Shown: in pieces, positions 57,178-64,000 of the stretch
Layout of the letters: every line of letters begins with the position of its first letter
Position numbering within the stretch: the first letter of the stretch is position 1
The notes under the pieces: generated by a model
What the model was told of the DNA's origin: nothing
Databases searched by the model: none
Seen by the model: the letters and a program-made list of their open reading frames with translations, nothing else
Source of the DNA: Chloroflexota bacterium
GTDB lineage: Bacteria; Chloroflexota; Dehalococcoidia; Lucifugimonadales; GCA-2722455
Length of the DNA: 64,000 nucleotides
Assembly (NCBI GenBank): GCA_002722455.1
Contig: PBMB01000012.1
Span: 62,001 to 126,000 of the forward strand
Direction of reading: 5' to 3'
Made by a program: the position numbers and the translations under genes

Positions 57178-57960
57178 ATGTTTGAAGAACTAAATCACAA
57201 AGAAAAAGAAGTAACCCTTAAAGAGATCGCAAAAGTCATTTCTAGCCTGAGATTTCGTGTCAGAAATGGTGAAGATAGATTGCGAGAACTTCGTCGTAAG
57301 CGTGTTGACGTTGAATATGTAAACAAACAGAACGAAACAATTGTTAGCTATGCTCAATCTGTTTTACCATTAATGAAAGTATTTAAAATGGAAAAAGATC
57401 GACTTGTTTACCCTGACGGACACCGTTTAAGACTAGGAAAGGCTAGATTTGAATATCGAAGCAAGATTGAGAATCCTGATGCTGAATACAATGGAATTAG
57501 ATTTGCTTTTTCAAGTGACACTAATTTGATTGAATATGCGTTTGAAGTTCTACCTTTATCTAACTTTGAAGGTAAGGTTAAAGAAGAAGCTCGAAAAGCT
57601 TATAACTTTTACCCTGAAAGAGATATTCAAAATCGAACCGATAAGTGGAAACTTCTTGATTATTTAAGAACTAAAGAACTTAGTGAAATTGAAGCGACTT
57701 CTGTTTATGGCATTAAGCCTGTTATTAAAGACTTTCGATTAGAGGAAGATATTAATACATTAAACAGAGAACTTTCTTACACTAAACAGTTGATAGGTGA
57801 GTTATCCAATACTTATTCAGCAATGGCTAGTCAAAATGATCTCTTTGACCTTGTTATGGAAGTGTTTAACAACTCTGAATTAAATGAAAAGGAAAAAGAA
57901 ATTAAATTGAGTAGGTACCGTGGTCGTAAGAAACACTATTCAGATTACCCTGAAATATAA
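57178..57960 (+). CDS. protein of unknown function (260 aa)
   Basis: The start is set at 57178 behind AGAGAGA (MFEELNHKEKEVTLKEIAKVISSLRFR). Helical and basic at both ends (LRELRRKRVDVEY; SRYRGRKKHYSDYPEI), suggesting nucleic-acid or ribonucleoprotein association. The 120-base leader holds the minigene. Confidence 0.75.
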   Translation: MFEELNHKEKEVTLKEIAKVISSLRFRVRNGEDRLRELRRKRVDVEYVNKQNETIVSYAQSVLPLMKVFKMEKDRLVYPDGHRLRLGKARFEYRSKIENPDAEYNGIRFAFSSDTNLIEYAFEVLPLSNFEGKVKEEARKAYNFYPERDIQNRTDKWKLLDYLRTKELSEIEATSVYGIKPVIKDFRLEEDINTLNRELSYTKQLIGELSNTYSAMASQNDLFDLVMEVFNNSELNEKEKEIKLSRYRGRKKHYSDYPEI

Positions 57961-57965
57961 ACGAT

Positions 57966-57990
57966 AAAGCCGCTATGCGGCTTTTTCTTT
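57966..57990 (+). terminator. terminator
   Basis: AAAGCCGC/GCGGCTTT stem with a T-rich tail. Confidence 0.85.
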
Positions 57991-58007
57991 ACCAATTGTT
58001 TTTTGTT

Positions 58008-58016
58008 TGTTATAAT
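58008..58016 (+). promoter_or_regulatory. extended -10 promoter for 58058 gene
   Basis: TGTTATAAT, 42 bases before the ATG. Confidence 0.75.
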
Positions 58017-58057
58017 CAAATGCACAAAAAATTAACAATATTAATTTGGAGGGAAAA

Positions 58058-58285
58058 ATGACAATCGCAGAACTATTAAACAGTTGTTCCGTTAATGATC
58101 GACTTACAGACGATGACGGCAATTTTTGGACAATAAAAGAAACTTATGAAGAAAAAGGTGAGACTGTTACCATTTCTGTTCCTGATAAAGAAAATACCAA
58201 AAAATATGAGCTTTGGAGTATTGGTTTAGAAAAAGACGTTGTTATGCCAAACCTTCGAAAAGTTAAAGAAGAAAAAGAGGCATGA
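58058..58285 (+). CDS. small protein of unknown function (75 aa)
   Basis: The start is set at 58058 behind TTGGAGGGA. MTIAELLNSCSVNDRLTDDDGNFWTIKETYEEKGETVTISV looks like a small beta-barrel. The stop codon is in the loop of the terminator hairpin. Confidence 0.75.
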   Translation: MTIAELLNSCSVNDRLTDDDGNFWTIKETYEEKGETVTISVPDKENTKKYELWSIGLEKDVVMPNLRKVKEEKEA

Positions 58286-58296
58286 GCCTCTTTTTT
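58272..58296. terminator. bidirectional terminator with a stop codon in its loop
   Basis: AAAAAGAGGC/GCCTCTTTTTT stem. The loop ATGA contains the TGA stop of the 58058 gene, and it also overlaps the end of the convergent repeat gene. Confidence 0.85.
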
Positions 58297-60445
58297 ATAT
58301 ATCATATTCTCCTGAATCTGTCCAACTACCACATTTTTCTTCCCAGTTAACCTTATAAGCTTCTGTTCTGCCGTCAGACCAAGTTCTGTATTTAAATCTT
58401 TCTCTCTCATACAGGTCACATCTCATTTGAGTATGATAACCACGATATTCCCAACTTGACCAAGAACCATAATAAGTGCTTGTAACAACGCTTTTCGTCC
58501 CTGTTGCACTTCTCGTATTATTCACGTTTATTGTTTTTGTTTGAGTTGCAGTTGATTTTGTTGTCGTTGTTCCATTAGCCCAATGATTATATGTAGTTTG
58601 TGTTCTTGTCTGGTTTTGTTTACATGTTTGAGTTTGAGTAAATGATTGACCATAATTCACCGTTGAAGGATCAGGACTATATGATCCGCAAGAATATTGT
58701 CCACCAGAATTTGACCAACTACTCCAAGAACCTTTGCTCGTATGAGTTACATAGTTCTTCGTCCCTGTTGCAGACCTTGATTCATTTTCATTAATTGTTT
58801 GGTTGCTTGTTTCTTTTGATTTATATGTTTTTGAACCATCAGCCCAATTATTATACACTGTTCTATTTCTTGTTTGATCTTGTTTACAACTACGAGTTTG
58901 AGTGAATGACTGACCATAATTCACTGTGCTTGTAGATGGTGAATAAGAACCACAAGAATAATGACCGCCTGTATCACTCCAACTACTCCAAGAACCATAG
59001 CTTGTTCCTGTTATGTAATTTTTAGTTCCCGTTGCACTTCTTGATTCATTTTCATTAATTGTTTTAGTGCTTGTTTCTGTTGATTTCACTGTCCTCGAAC
59101 CATCAGCCCAATCATTGTATACTTTTCTACTTCTTATTTGATCTTGTTTACAACTACGTGTTTGAGTGAATGACTGACCATAATTCACTGTGCTTGTAGA
59201 TGGTGAATAAGAACCACAAGAATAATGACCGCCTGTATCACTCCAACCACTCCAAGAACCATAACTTGTACCTGTTACATAATTCTTTGAACCTGTTGCA
59301 GTTCTTGATTCATTTTCATTTATAGTTTGATTTGAAGTTTCTGTTCTATTCAGGGTTTCCGTTCCGTCAGCCCATACATCATAAACATCTCTATTTCTTG
59401 TTTGATCTTGTTTGCAACTACGTGTTTGAGTAAATGATTGACCATAATTCACTGTGCTTGTAGATGGTGAATAAGAACCACAAGAATAATGACCATTTAC
59501 ATCTGTCCAACTTGACCACGGATCAGCTCTTTCTGTATCTTTAAAATTCTTAGTCCCAACTGCTGATTGAGATTCTTGTTCAGATATAGTTTGATTTTCT
59601 GTTTCTACTCTATTAAGTGTCTCATTTCCATCAGTCCATACGTCATAAACATTTCTAGAACGTATCTGGTTTTGTAGACAATCACGAGTTTGAGTAAAAG
59701 AATCACCATAATTAATTGTGCTTGGCGAAGGTGTCCAAGTATCACAATCATAATGAGAACCTGTATCACTCCACGTTCCCCAAGAATCTGCTCTTTCTGA
59801 CTCTATTATGTTTTTTGTGCCTGTTGCTGATTGTGATTCTTGTTCTGTTATTGTTTTCGTTTCTTTTTCAACACTATTAAGCGTTTCTGTTCCGTCTGCC
59901 CATACGTCATAAATGTTTCTTTCTCTTTCTTGGTCTTGTTTACAATTTCTTGTTTGAGTAAATATTGTTCCACTATCTATTGTATTTACATTTGGTGTCC
60001 AAGTATCACAATCATAATGAGTATTTGTATTAATCCAAGAAGTCCAATCACCAATACGTTGAGTATCTTTGAAATTCTTAGTACCTATTGCGTCTTGCGT
60101 ATAGTTATTTGTAATTGTTTGACTTTCCGTTACTGTTCTTTCGTAAACTTCTGCACCTGTGTTATAGACCGTATAAATATCTTTGTTTCTTTCTTGATTT
60201 TGAGAGCAATCCATTGACTGTTCAAATGTTAAACCATAATCTATTGTGTTTACGTTAGGTGTCCAAGATGTGCAGTTGAACTCTGAACCTACGTTTTTCC
60301 ACGGAGTAATATTCTTCTCTATTACACCAGATTTTTTAGCTATTGAATCCTCCACTCCTATTATTGCCATATAATCACCTGCAAATGATGTAGCAAAAAT
60401 AGTTGAAAGACTTATCGCTATTAAACTTTTATTATAATCTTTCAT
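58295..60445 (-). CDS. exported protein of seven-plus 88-residue thrombospondin-like repeats
   Basis: 716 residues. A signal peptide (LIAISLSTIFATSFA) precedes seven full ~88-residue modules and a degenerate last one. The consensus is W-s-s-W-x-D-x-G-x-H-Y-x-C-g-s-y-s-P...YGQSFTQTRSCKQ-Q-x-R...Y-x-x-W-A-D-G-x-E-T...E-x-Q-s-A-T-G-T-K-N. Trp-x-x-Trp plus two Cys per module recalls thrombospondin type 1 repeats, with one intramodule disulfide likely. The same module type occurs in the lipoprotein at 22944. Probably a secreted or outer-surface binding protein. The SD AAGGACA precedes the ATG. Confidence 0.85.
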   Translation of the reverse strand: MKDYNKSLIAISLSTIFATSFAGDYMAIIGVEDSIAKKSGVIEKNITPWKNVGSEFNCTSWTPNVNTIDYGLTFEQSMDCSQNQERNKDIYTVYNTGAEVYERTVTESQTITNNYTQDAIGTKNFKDTQRIGDWTSWINTNTHYDCDTWTPNVNTIDSGTIFTQTRNCKQDQERERNIYDVWADGTETLNSVEKETKTITEQESQSATGTKNIIESERADSWGTWSDTGSHYDCDTWTPSPSTINYGDSFTQTRDCLQNQIRSRNVYDVWTDGNETLNRVETENQTISEQESQSAVGTKNFKDTERADPWSSWTDVNGHYSCGSYSPSTSTVNYGQSFTQTRSCKQDQTRNRDVYDVWADGTETLNRTETSNQTINENESRTATGSKNYVTGTSYGSWSGWSDTGGHYSCGSYSPSTSTVNYGQSFTQTRSCKQDQIRSRKVYNDWADGSRTVKSTETSTKTINENESRSATGTKNYITGTSYGSWSSWSDTGGHYSCGSYSPSTSTVNYGQSFTQTRSCKQDQTRNRTVYNNWADGSKTYKSKETSNQTINENESRSATGTKNYVTHTSKGSWSSWSNSGGQYSCGSYSPDPSTVNYGQSFTQTQTCKQNQTRTQTTYNHWANGTTTTKSTATQTKTINVNNTRSATGTKSVVTSTYYGSWSSWEYRGYHTQMRCDLYERERFKYRTWSDGRTEAYKVNWEEKCGSWTDSGEYDI
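58871..59515 (-). repeat. near-identical 264-bp tandem repeats
   Basis: Segments starting at about 58872, 59136 and 59400 are spaced exactly 264 bases (88 codons). They share long identical runs, for example TAGATGGTGAATAAGAACCA, in all three. Modules outside this block are much more diverged. Confidence 0.9.
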
Positions 60446-60900
60446 ATTTGTCCTTGTTTTTTGTTATTTTCTCCTTAATCACATCTATATCACAGTGTAA
60501 TCTTTTTTTAATATGGTTTTTATTTAATATAATATCTTAATGCTATTATTTATTTATTTTAAAGGAAAAAAAATATAAAAAAAAATAAGATATTTGAAAA
60601 AAAAATGTTCTTTTTTTTTTATATTCTATATTTTTCCTTATTTAAAAAAGAAATGTCTTGATTCCTAGCAAACGTTTTCTTTTTTTGTGAAGTGTTTTTT
60701 TTACAATTAATAATTAATTAACCAAAAAACTATTATCCTTTATTTTTAGTCAATTCTTAGTTTCTTTTTGTGTTGATAAAATGTTATTTCTTTACATTCT
60801 TTATTTTTTTATTATAAAGTTCAATGTTTTGAACTATATTTGAAAGTTTTTATTTTTAGTTTATAATGTAAAACCTTCTTTTTTTGTTTTTGGTTATTAC
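60446..60900. other. very AT-rich region upstream of the repeat protein
   Basis: About 450 bases with long A- and T-runs. I see no ORF, tRNA or clear RNA structure. Such tracts are typical targets of H-NS-like silencers, and the repeat gene's promoter must lie at its left end. Confidence 0.5.
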
Positions 60901-60927
60901 AAAAAAAGACAGGTACTAACCTGCCTT
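60901..60927 (-). terminator. terminator for 60965 gene
   Basis: AAAGGCAGGT/ACCTGTCTTT stem (one mismatch) with T7 on the minus strand. Confidence 0.8.
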
Positions 60928-60964
60928 TATTTTAATTAATCTTCTTCTTTTTTTATAGGTTATA

Positions 60965-61978
60965 TTACTGCCTTGCAACCTTACAACCTGTTTCAACTAG
61001 ATAATCAAGAACATTTTTACCTACTTCAAAACCAATAAACATATCTACAATTTGTTCTTCAACCAAGTTATTTTTATCTTCGTCAAAAGAACTCATAATT
61101 GTTTTTTTTGCTTTAAGCATTTTTGACTCAAATGCTTTCTTAGATTCTTCTTGGTTTTCTTTAAATGTTTCTTTTAGTGAATCAAATTTTTCTCTTATTA
61201 AGTCATTTGCAGCAAATTGAAATTCTTCTCTCAATTCTTTGTTTTCTTCGATAGAAAACCAAGTATGGATTCCATCTTTATTTACTGGTGAAGCTTTCAT
61301 TTCATATTCTGCTACTTCTACTCGCTTCGGACGTAAAATAATATGTGAGAAATCACCTGCGAAGCCGTGATTAAATTGACCGTGCAATGACTCATGAGCT
61401 TCAATCAATCTTGCTTTTGCTACTTCTGACAGTTCTACAACAAACACTGTTGTTTGTGCAGGATAACTTTCACCGTCTACTGTTACTCGCAATAGAGCTT
61501 CATTGTAGTTAGATTGAGATTCTTTTTCTTCATCTGTTAATTTTGATTCAATGATTCTTTTTTCAATGTGGTAAAATGCGTTAATGTAACCACCATTGCT
61601 ATAAGCACTATTTATTTTTAAGATCAAAAAACCGTTTTCGTCATTTTCTTTTAAATCTGAAAAGAACTTTTCTTGTTCTTCTTCCATTTTCAGACGTTCT
61701 TCTGAACTTAATGATTCAATTTCTTCCTTCCCTTCTTCTTGCATCTCTTTGAATACTTTCAATACGTCTTCTGTCTTAATTTGTTCGCCTTCAAAATAAA
61801 AGCTTGCTTTTAAAGAAATACCAACTTCATTACCATTTTCCAAAATTTCAAATACGCAACGGTCTACATCAAAAAAATGACAAATTTCGAATTTGATATT
61901 TTCAGAGCCTAAAATCTCAACTTTATCGCCTTCAAAAATCATTATTCCGTCAGAATCTTTTACATTAATTGGTCGCAT
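60965..61978 (-). CDS. protein of unknown function with an HESLH motif (337 aa)
   Basis: The start is set at 61978 (MRPINVKDSDGIMIFEGDKVEIL). The ORF-track extension covers the promoter. The first ~50 residues resemble YopX-type phage domains (dk.G..IyeGD.Ve). AHESLHGQFNHGF near residue 215 has an HExxH pattern followed by another His, which may be a metal site or chance. The C-terminal ~110 residues are a long charged helix. Function unknown. Confidence 0.75.
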   Translation of the reverse strand: MRPINVKDSDGIMIFEGDKVEILGSENIKFEICHFFDVDRCVFEILENGNEVGISLKASFYFEGEQIKTEDVLKVFKEMQEEGKEEIESLSSEERLKMEEEQEKFFSDLKENDENGFLILKINSAYSNGGYINAFYHIEKRIIESKLTDEEKESQSNYNEALLRVTVDGESYPAQTTVFVVELSEVAKARLIEAHESLHGQFNHGFAGDFSHIILRPKRVEVAEYEMKASPVNKDGIHTWFSIEENKELREEFQFAANDLIREKFDSLKETFKENQEESKKAFESKMLKAKKTIMSSFDEDKNNLVEEQIVDMFIGFEVGKNVLDYLVETGCKVARQ

Positions 61979-62009
61979 TTTAATTTCTCTTATTAATTTC
62001 AATGAAGAT

Positions 62010-62018
62010 ATTATAGCA
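62010..62018 (-). promoter_or_regulatory. extended -10 promoter for 60965 gene
   Basis: TGCTATAAT on the minus strand, directly after the upstream gene's terminator. Confidence 0.8.
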
Positions 62019-62030
62019 TAGTCAAAAACG

Positions 62031-62058
62031 AAAAAGAACCTCATAAGAGGTTCTTTTC
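62031..62058 (-). terminator. terminator for 62154 gene
   Basis: AAAGAACCTC/GAGGTTCTTT stem, with the minus-strand T-run followed immediately by the next promoter. Confidence 0.8.
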
Positions 62059-62153
62059 TTAGATATTTTACATTAACTCTTTTTTTTAATCCTATCTAGT
62101 TAAACCTAGTCGGCAACTTAATGATAATCTTCTTTTTTTGTAAATATACCCAT

Positions 62154-62381
62154 TTAACTTGTTGTTATTGAATTAAGAAAATTAGAACACATAAAACCGA
62201 TAAAAAAAGAAGCAGTAGCTATAAAAGGCATTATATTCTTGGTTTTTGAAATAATAGGACTGCCATCAGGATATTTTACTTCTTTACCATTAATGTGAAC
62301 AGATTTCTTTGTCATATTGATAACATGATAATCCGTTGTTATCGTAGCCTTACCATTACATGATACCGTTGAAACATTCAT
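62154..62381 (-). CDS. small protein with a C-terminal membrane helix (75 aa)
   Basis: MNVSTVSCNGKATITTDYHVINMTKKSVHINGKEVKYPDGSP is beta-rich. A hydrophobic segment (IMPFIATASFFIGFMC) near the C-terminus suggests a tail-anchored protein. An extended -10 (TGCTATAAT, minus) lies at 62417-62425. Confidence 0.75.
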   Translation of the reverse strand: MNVSTVSCNGKATITTDYHVINMTKKSVHINGKEVKYPDGSPIISKTKNIMPFIATASFFIGFMCSNFLNSITTS

Positions 62382-62416
62382 AATATTACCTTTTAATTTT
62401 TCATTTGATTTTTTTA

Positions 62417-62425
62417 ATTATAGCA
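62417..62425 (-). promoter_or_regulatory. extended -10 promoter for 62154 gene
   Basis: TGCTATAAT on the minus strand, 36 bases before the start codon. Confidence 0.75.
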
Positions 62426-62456
62426 TCTGTTACATAAAAAGAAAAGTCTTGAAACA

Positions 62457-62484
62457 AAAAAAACTAGGCAAGATGCCTAGTTCT
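62457..62484 (-). terminator. terminator for 62516 gene
   Basis: ACTAGGCA/TGCCTAGT stem with T8 on the minus strand. Confidence 0.85.
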
Positions 62485-62515
62485 TCAATTTTACCTTATT
62501 TTAAATTAAAATAAA

Positions 62516-62905
62516 CTATCGTCTGTATTTAAGAAATGTTTCTTGGCAATCTTTGTACCAAACGTCATTATCATAATTTTCTATCTTAGTTGAATCGTTC
62601 TCAAAAGAACAACCATTTTTTTCTGCAAATTCGTCAAAGATTGACTGAATACCTTCAATATACTTTTCACATTCTTCTGGCGTTTTCACACTACCGTCTT
62701 CGAAAAGACCAAAAACTTGTGTTACTTTTCCATCTACAACTCGAATTCGTAATTCCATTTGAGCAAGACCCATTCGGGAACCAATGGCTGTTTTAAGAAA
62801 AGAAGGATCAGAGATGACAATTGGGTATGGAATAATACAACGTTTTTCATAATCTTCGTAAGTTTCACCGTTAATAATTAGTGGCAGTCTAATTGTTTGT
62901 AACAT
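62516..62905 (-). CDS. protein of unknown function (129 aa)
   Basis: MLQTIRLPLIINGETYEDYEKRCIIPYPIVISDPSFLKTAIGSRMGLAQMELRIRVVDGK is mixed alpha/beta. The SD AAGGAAAA precedes the ATG. No family recognised. Confidence 0.7.
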   Translation of the reverse strand: MLQTIRLPLIINGETYEDYEKRCIIPYPIVISDPSFLKTAIGSRMGLAQMELRIRVVDGKVTQVFGLFEDGSVKTPEECEKYIEGIQSIFDEFAEKNGCSFENDSTKIENYDNDVWYKDCQETFLKYRR

Positions 62906-63045
62906 ATGTTTTCCTTTTTTTATTTCCGACTATTTTAAACCTTTTTTGTATTTAATATCAAGCATTTTTTAATATTTTATTTTGTTGCTTTGTCTTGTTA
63001 GTTCTTGTATAATAATGCTATCAAACAAAAAAGTGAGAAAAGGAC

Positions 63046-63558
63046 ATGAAAAAACTTCAATCAATCTTATTTCAACCTGACACTAATATTTTCCAAGGTG
63101 TAATGACAATTGATACATTTGGTTTAGCTCAACTTGCTTCTATCTTTGCACGAGCTTACATTGAGACTGTTGAAGAAGAGGCAGAACTTGTTGATTTAGA
63201 AGAGTCTTGGGTTCAAGAACTTGCTGCGGCTACCACTTTTGAATACCGTGATTTAATAAATTTCTACAATCTTGGAGAAAATACAGTTAAAATGCAATTT
63301 GAACATGAAGGTCACGTTCTTGAAGTGGAAGAAGACGTTCCAGAACATATGATTGAAGAGTTCGGGACACTTGCACAACAACGACCAGAAGCTTTTCCAC
63401 TAAAACACCTTATTCGATTCCTAACTGTCTTTAATTTCACTCATTTTATCGATCAAAAATCTGATGACGTTGAAATTGACTTTGACACAATTACCGAATT
63501 CCATATTCGTGATTATGTTAAACAAGAAGAAATCGTTATTGCTACTGCGGAACTATAA
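63046..63558 (+). CDS. acidic protein of unknown function (170 aa)
   Basis: Very acidic (ETVEEEAELVDLEESW; VLEVEEDVPEHMIEEF), helical. A TATAAT box lies at about 63008-63013 and a GAGAAAAGG SD precedes the ATG. The next gene begins two bases after its stop. Confidence 0.75.
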   Translation: MKKLQSILFQPDTNIFQGVMTIDTFGLAQLASIFARAYIETVEEEAELVDLEESWVQELAAATTFEYRDLINFYNLGENTVKMQFEHEGHVLEVEEDVPEHMIEEFGTLAQQRPEAFPLKHLIRFLTVFNFTHFIDQKSDDVEIDFDTITEFHIRDYVKQEEIVIATAEL

Positions 63559-63560
63559 CC

Positions 63561-63857
63561 ATGATTGAAGCCAACTCAAAAACTGTTCTTGATATTCTTG
63601 TTGATGATTATAAGGTTGACAATGAAGGAGGAAATTTAGAATTGATGTTAATTCAAGACAATGATTCAAAATTGTTTTTTGCTATACCTAGCGAACAACT
63701 TGAAGGTATGGATATATATTCTCCATATACAAAACAAAGAGTCATGCTTAAAGGAGAGAACCCAGAAGCCTCAGAAAAAGAACGTTGGCTCAATGCCGTC
63801 AACAATGGCACAACAGAGCTTGGCTTTAAAGAATGGAAGTTGAATTGTAAAGGTTGA
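63561..63857 (+). CDS. protein of unknown function (98 aa), coupled
   Basis: Two bases after the upstream stop. MIEANSKTVLDILVDDYKVDNEGGNLELMLIQDNDSK..., ending NNGTTELGFKEWKLNCKG. Its stop lies in the terminator stem. No family recognised. Confidence 0.7.
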   Translation: MIEANSKTVLDILVDDYKVDNEGGNLELMLIQDNDSKLFFAIPSEQLEGMDIYSPYTKQRVMLKGENPEASEKERWLNAVNNGTTELGFKEWKLNCKG

Positions 63858-63875
63858 TTATTCAACCTTTATTTT
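63849..63875 (+). terminator. terminator overlapping a stop codon
   Basis: AAAGGTTGA/TCAACCTTT stem with a T-rich tail. The TGA stop of the 63561 gene is part of the stem. Confidence 0.85.
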
Positions 63876-63914
63876 GTATAATACAACCAACAAAATTAAA
63901 CTTAAAAGGTTTTT

Positions 63915-64000
63915 ATGAAAATTACAATTTATAACATTGAAGAGTGCCTAAATAACTTCAGCGATCTGATAAATGAATATCGCCCTGATAAAATTACTGG
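63915..64000 (+). CDS. start of an unknown gene, cut by the window edge
   Basis: ATG behind AAAAGGTT. The first 28 residues read MKITIYNIEECLNNFSDLINEYRP.... Too short to classify. Confidence 0.6.
   Translation, partial: MKITIYNIEECLNNFSDLINEYRPDKIT

Noticed and set aside
58871-59515. CRISPR-like regular repeats
   Set aside because: Period is 264 bases in frame with 88-residue protein modules, with no spacers. A coding repeat.
59840-60217. 125-residue Cys-rich + ORF
   Set aside because: Antisense of the repeat protein gene. No SD, and the Cys richness comes from the repeats.
1-64000. Intact prophage or conjugative element
   Set aside because: No terminase, capsid, tail, integrase, relaxase, T4SS or partition genes are recognisable, despite phage-like packing and three RNA ligases.

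Overview
The window is very AT-rich, carries no rRNA or recognisable tRNA, and consists almost entirely of small genes of unknown function. The few recognisable genes are an NfsB-type nitroreductase with a LysR regulator, an IscA-type Fe-S carrier, a tryptophanyl-tRNA synthetase and an iron-dependent alcohol dehydrogenase. They point to a low-GC Gram-negative bacterium, probably a gammaproteobacterium. I see no phage structural genes, integrase, partition, conjugation or replication genes. The orphan content and phage-style gene packing (one promoter, one short gene, one terminator) suggest an accessory replicon such as a large plasmid or chromid, or an accessory island. A giant phage is less likely because of the metabolic genes. 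This placement is inference.

Layout. 1-1.7 kb: end of a LysR gene facing nfsB. 1.7-9.6 kb: orphan genes, including a Panacea/SocA-like protein behind a structured RNA (about 2321-2515) and small membrane proteins. 9.6-10.9 kb: trpS with a structured leader. 10.9-17 kb: orphan genes, a stand-alone structured RNA with a consensus promoter and a terminator (12736-12950), and a zinc-ribbon/GIY-YIG-like protein with a single-ribbon relative. 17-20 kb: iscA and the iron alcohol dehydrogenase. 20-29.5 kb: DUF1810, a Toprim protein, a lipoprotein with thrombospondin-like modules, a DUF285 repeat protein cotranscribed with a membrane protein, a T4 Rnl1-like RNA ligase and a metallophosphoesterase. 29.7-38 kb: small genes, a CYTH/triphosphate-tunnel protein and a four-gene operon of diverged paralogues. 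38-52 kb: a second RNA ligase, two paired charged proteins, a paralogue family with a decayed third copy, an ImmA/IrrE-like protein lacking HExxH, and a third RNA ligase behind a multi-hairpin leader. 52.1-52.9 kb is a small gene graveyard. 53-64 kb: more orphan genes and a 716-residue exported protein made of 88-residue thrombospondin-like repeats.

Common themes. Many genes have an extended -10 promoter (TGnTATAAT) directly after the T-run of the preceding terminator, so most genes are separate transcription units. The most coherent functional theme is RNA end chemistry: three nucleotidyltransferase-type RNA ligases, a CYTH protein and a calcineurin-type phosphoesterase. A second theme is structured RNA: at least five intergenic regions contain nested complementary helices. 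A third is paralogue expansion: several families occur as adjacent copies, some decaying. ORF-track starts were moved where a Shine-Dalgarno (SD) sequence and promoter position favoured an internal ATG.
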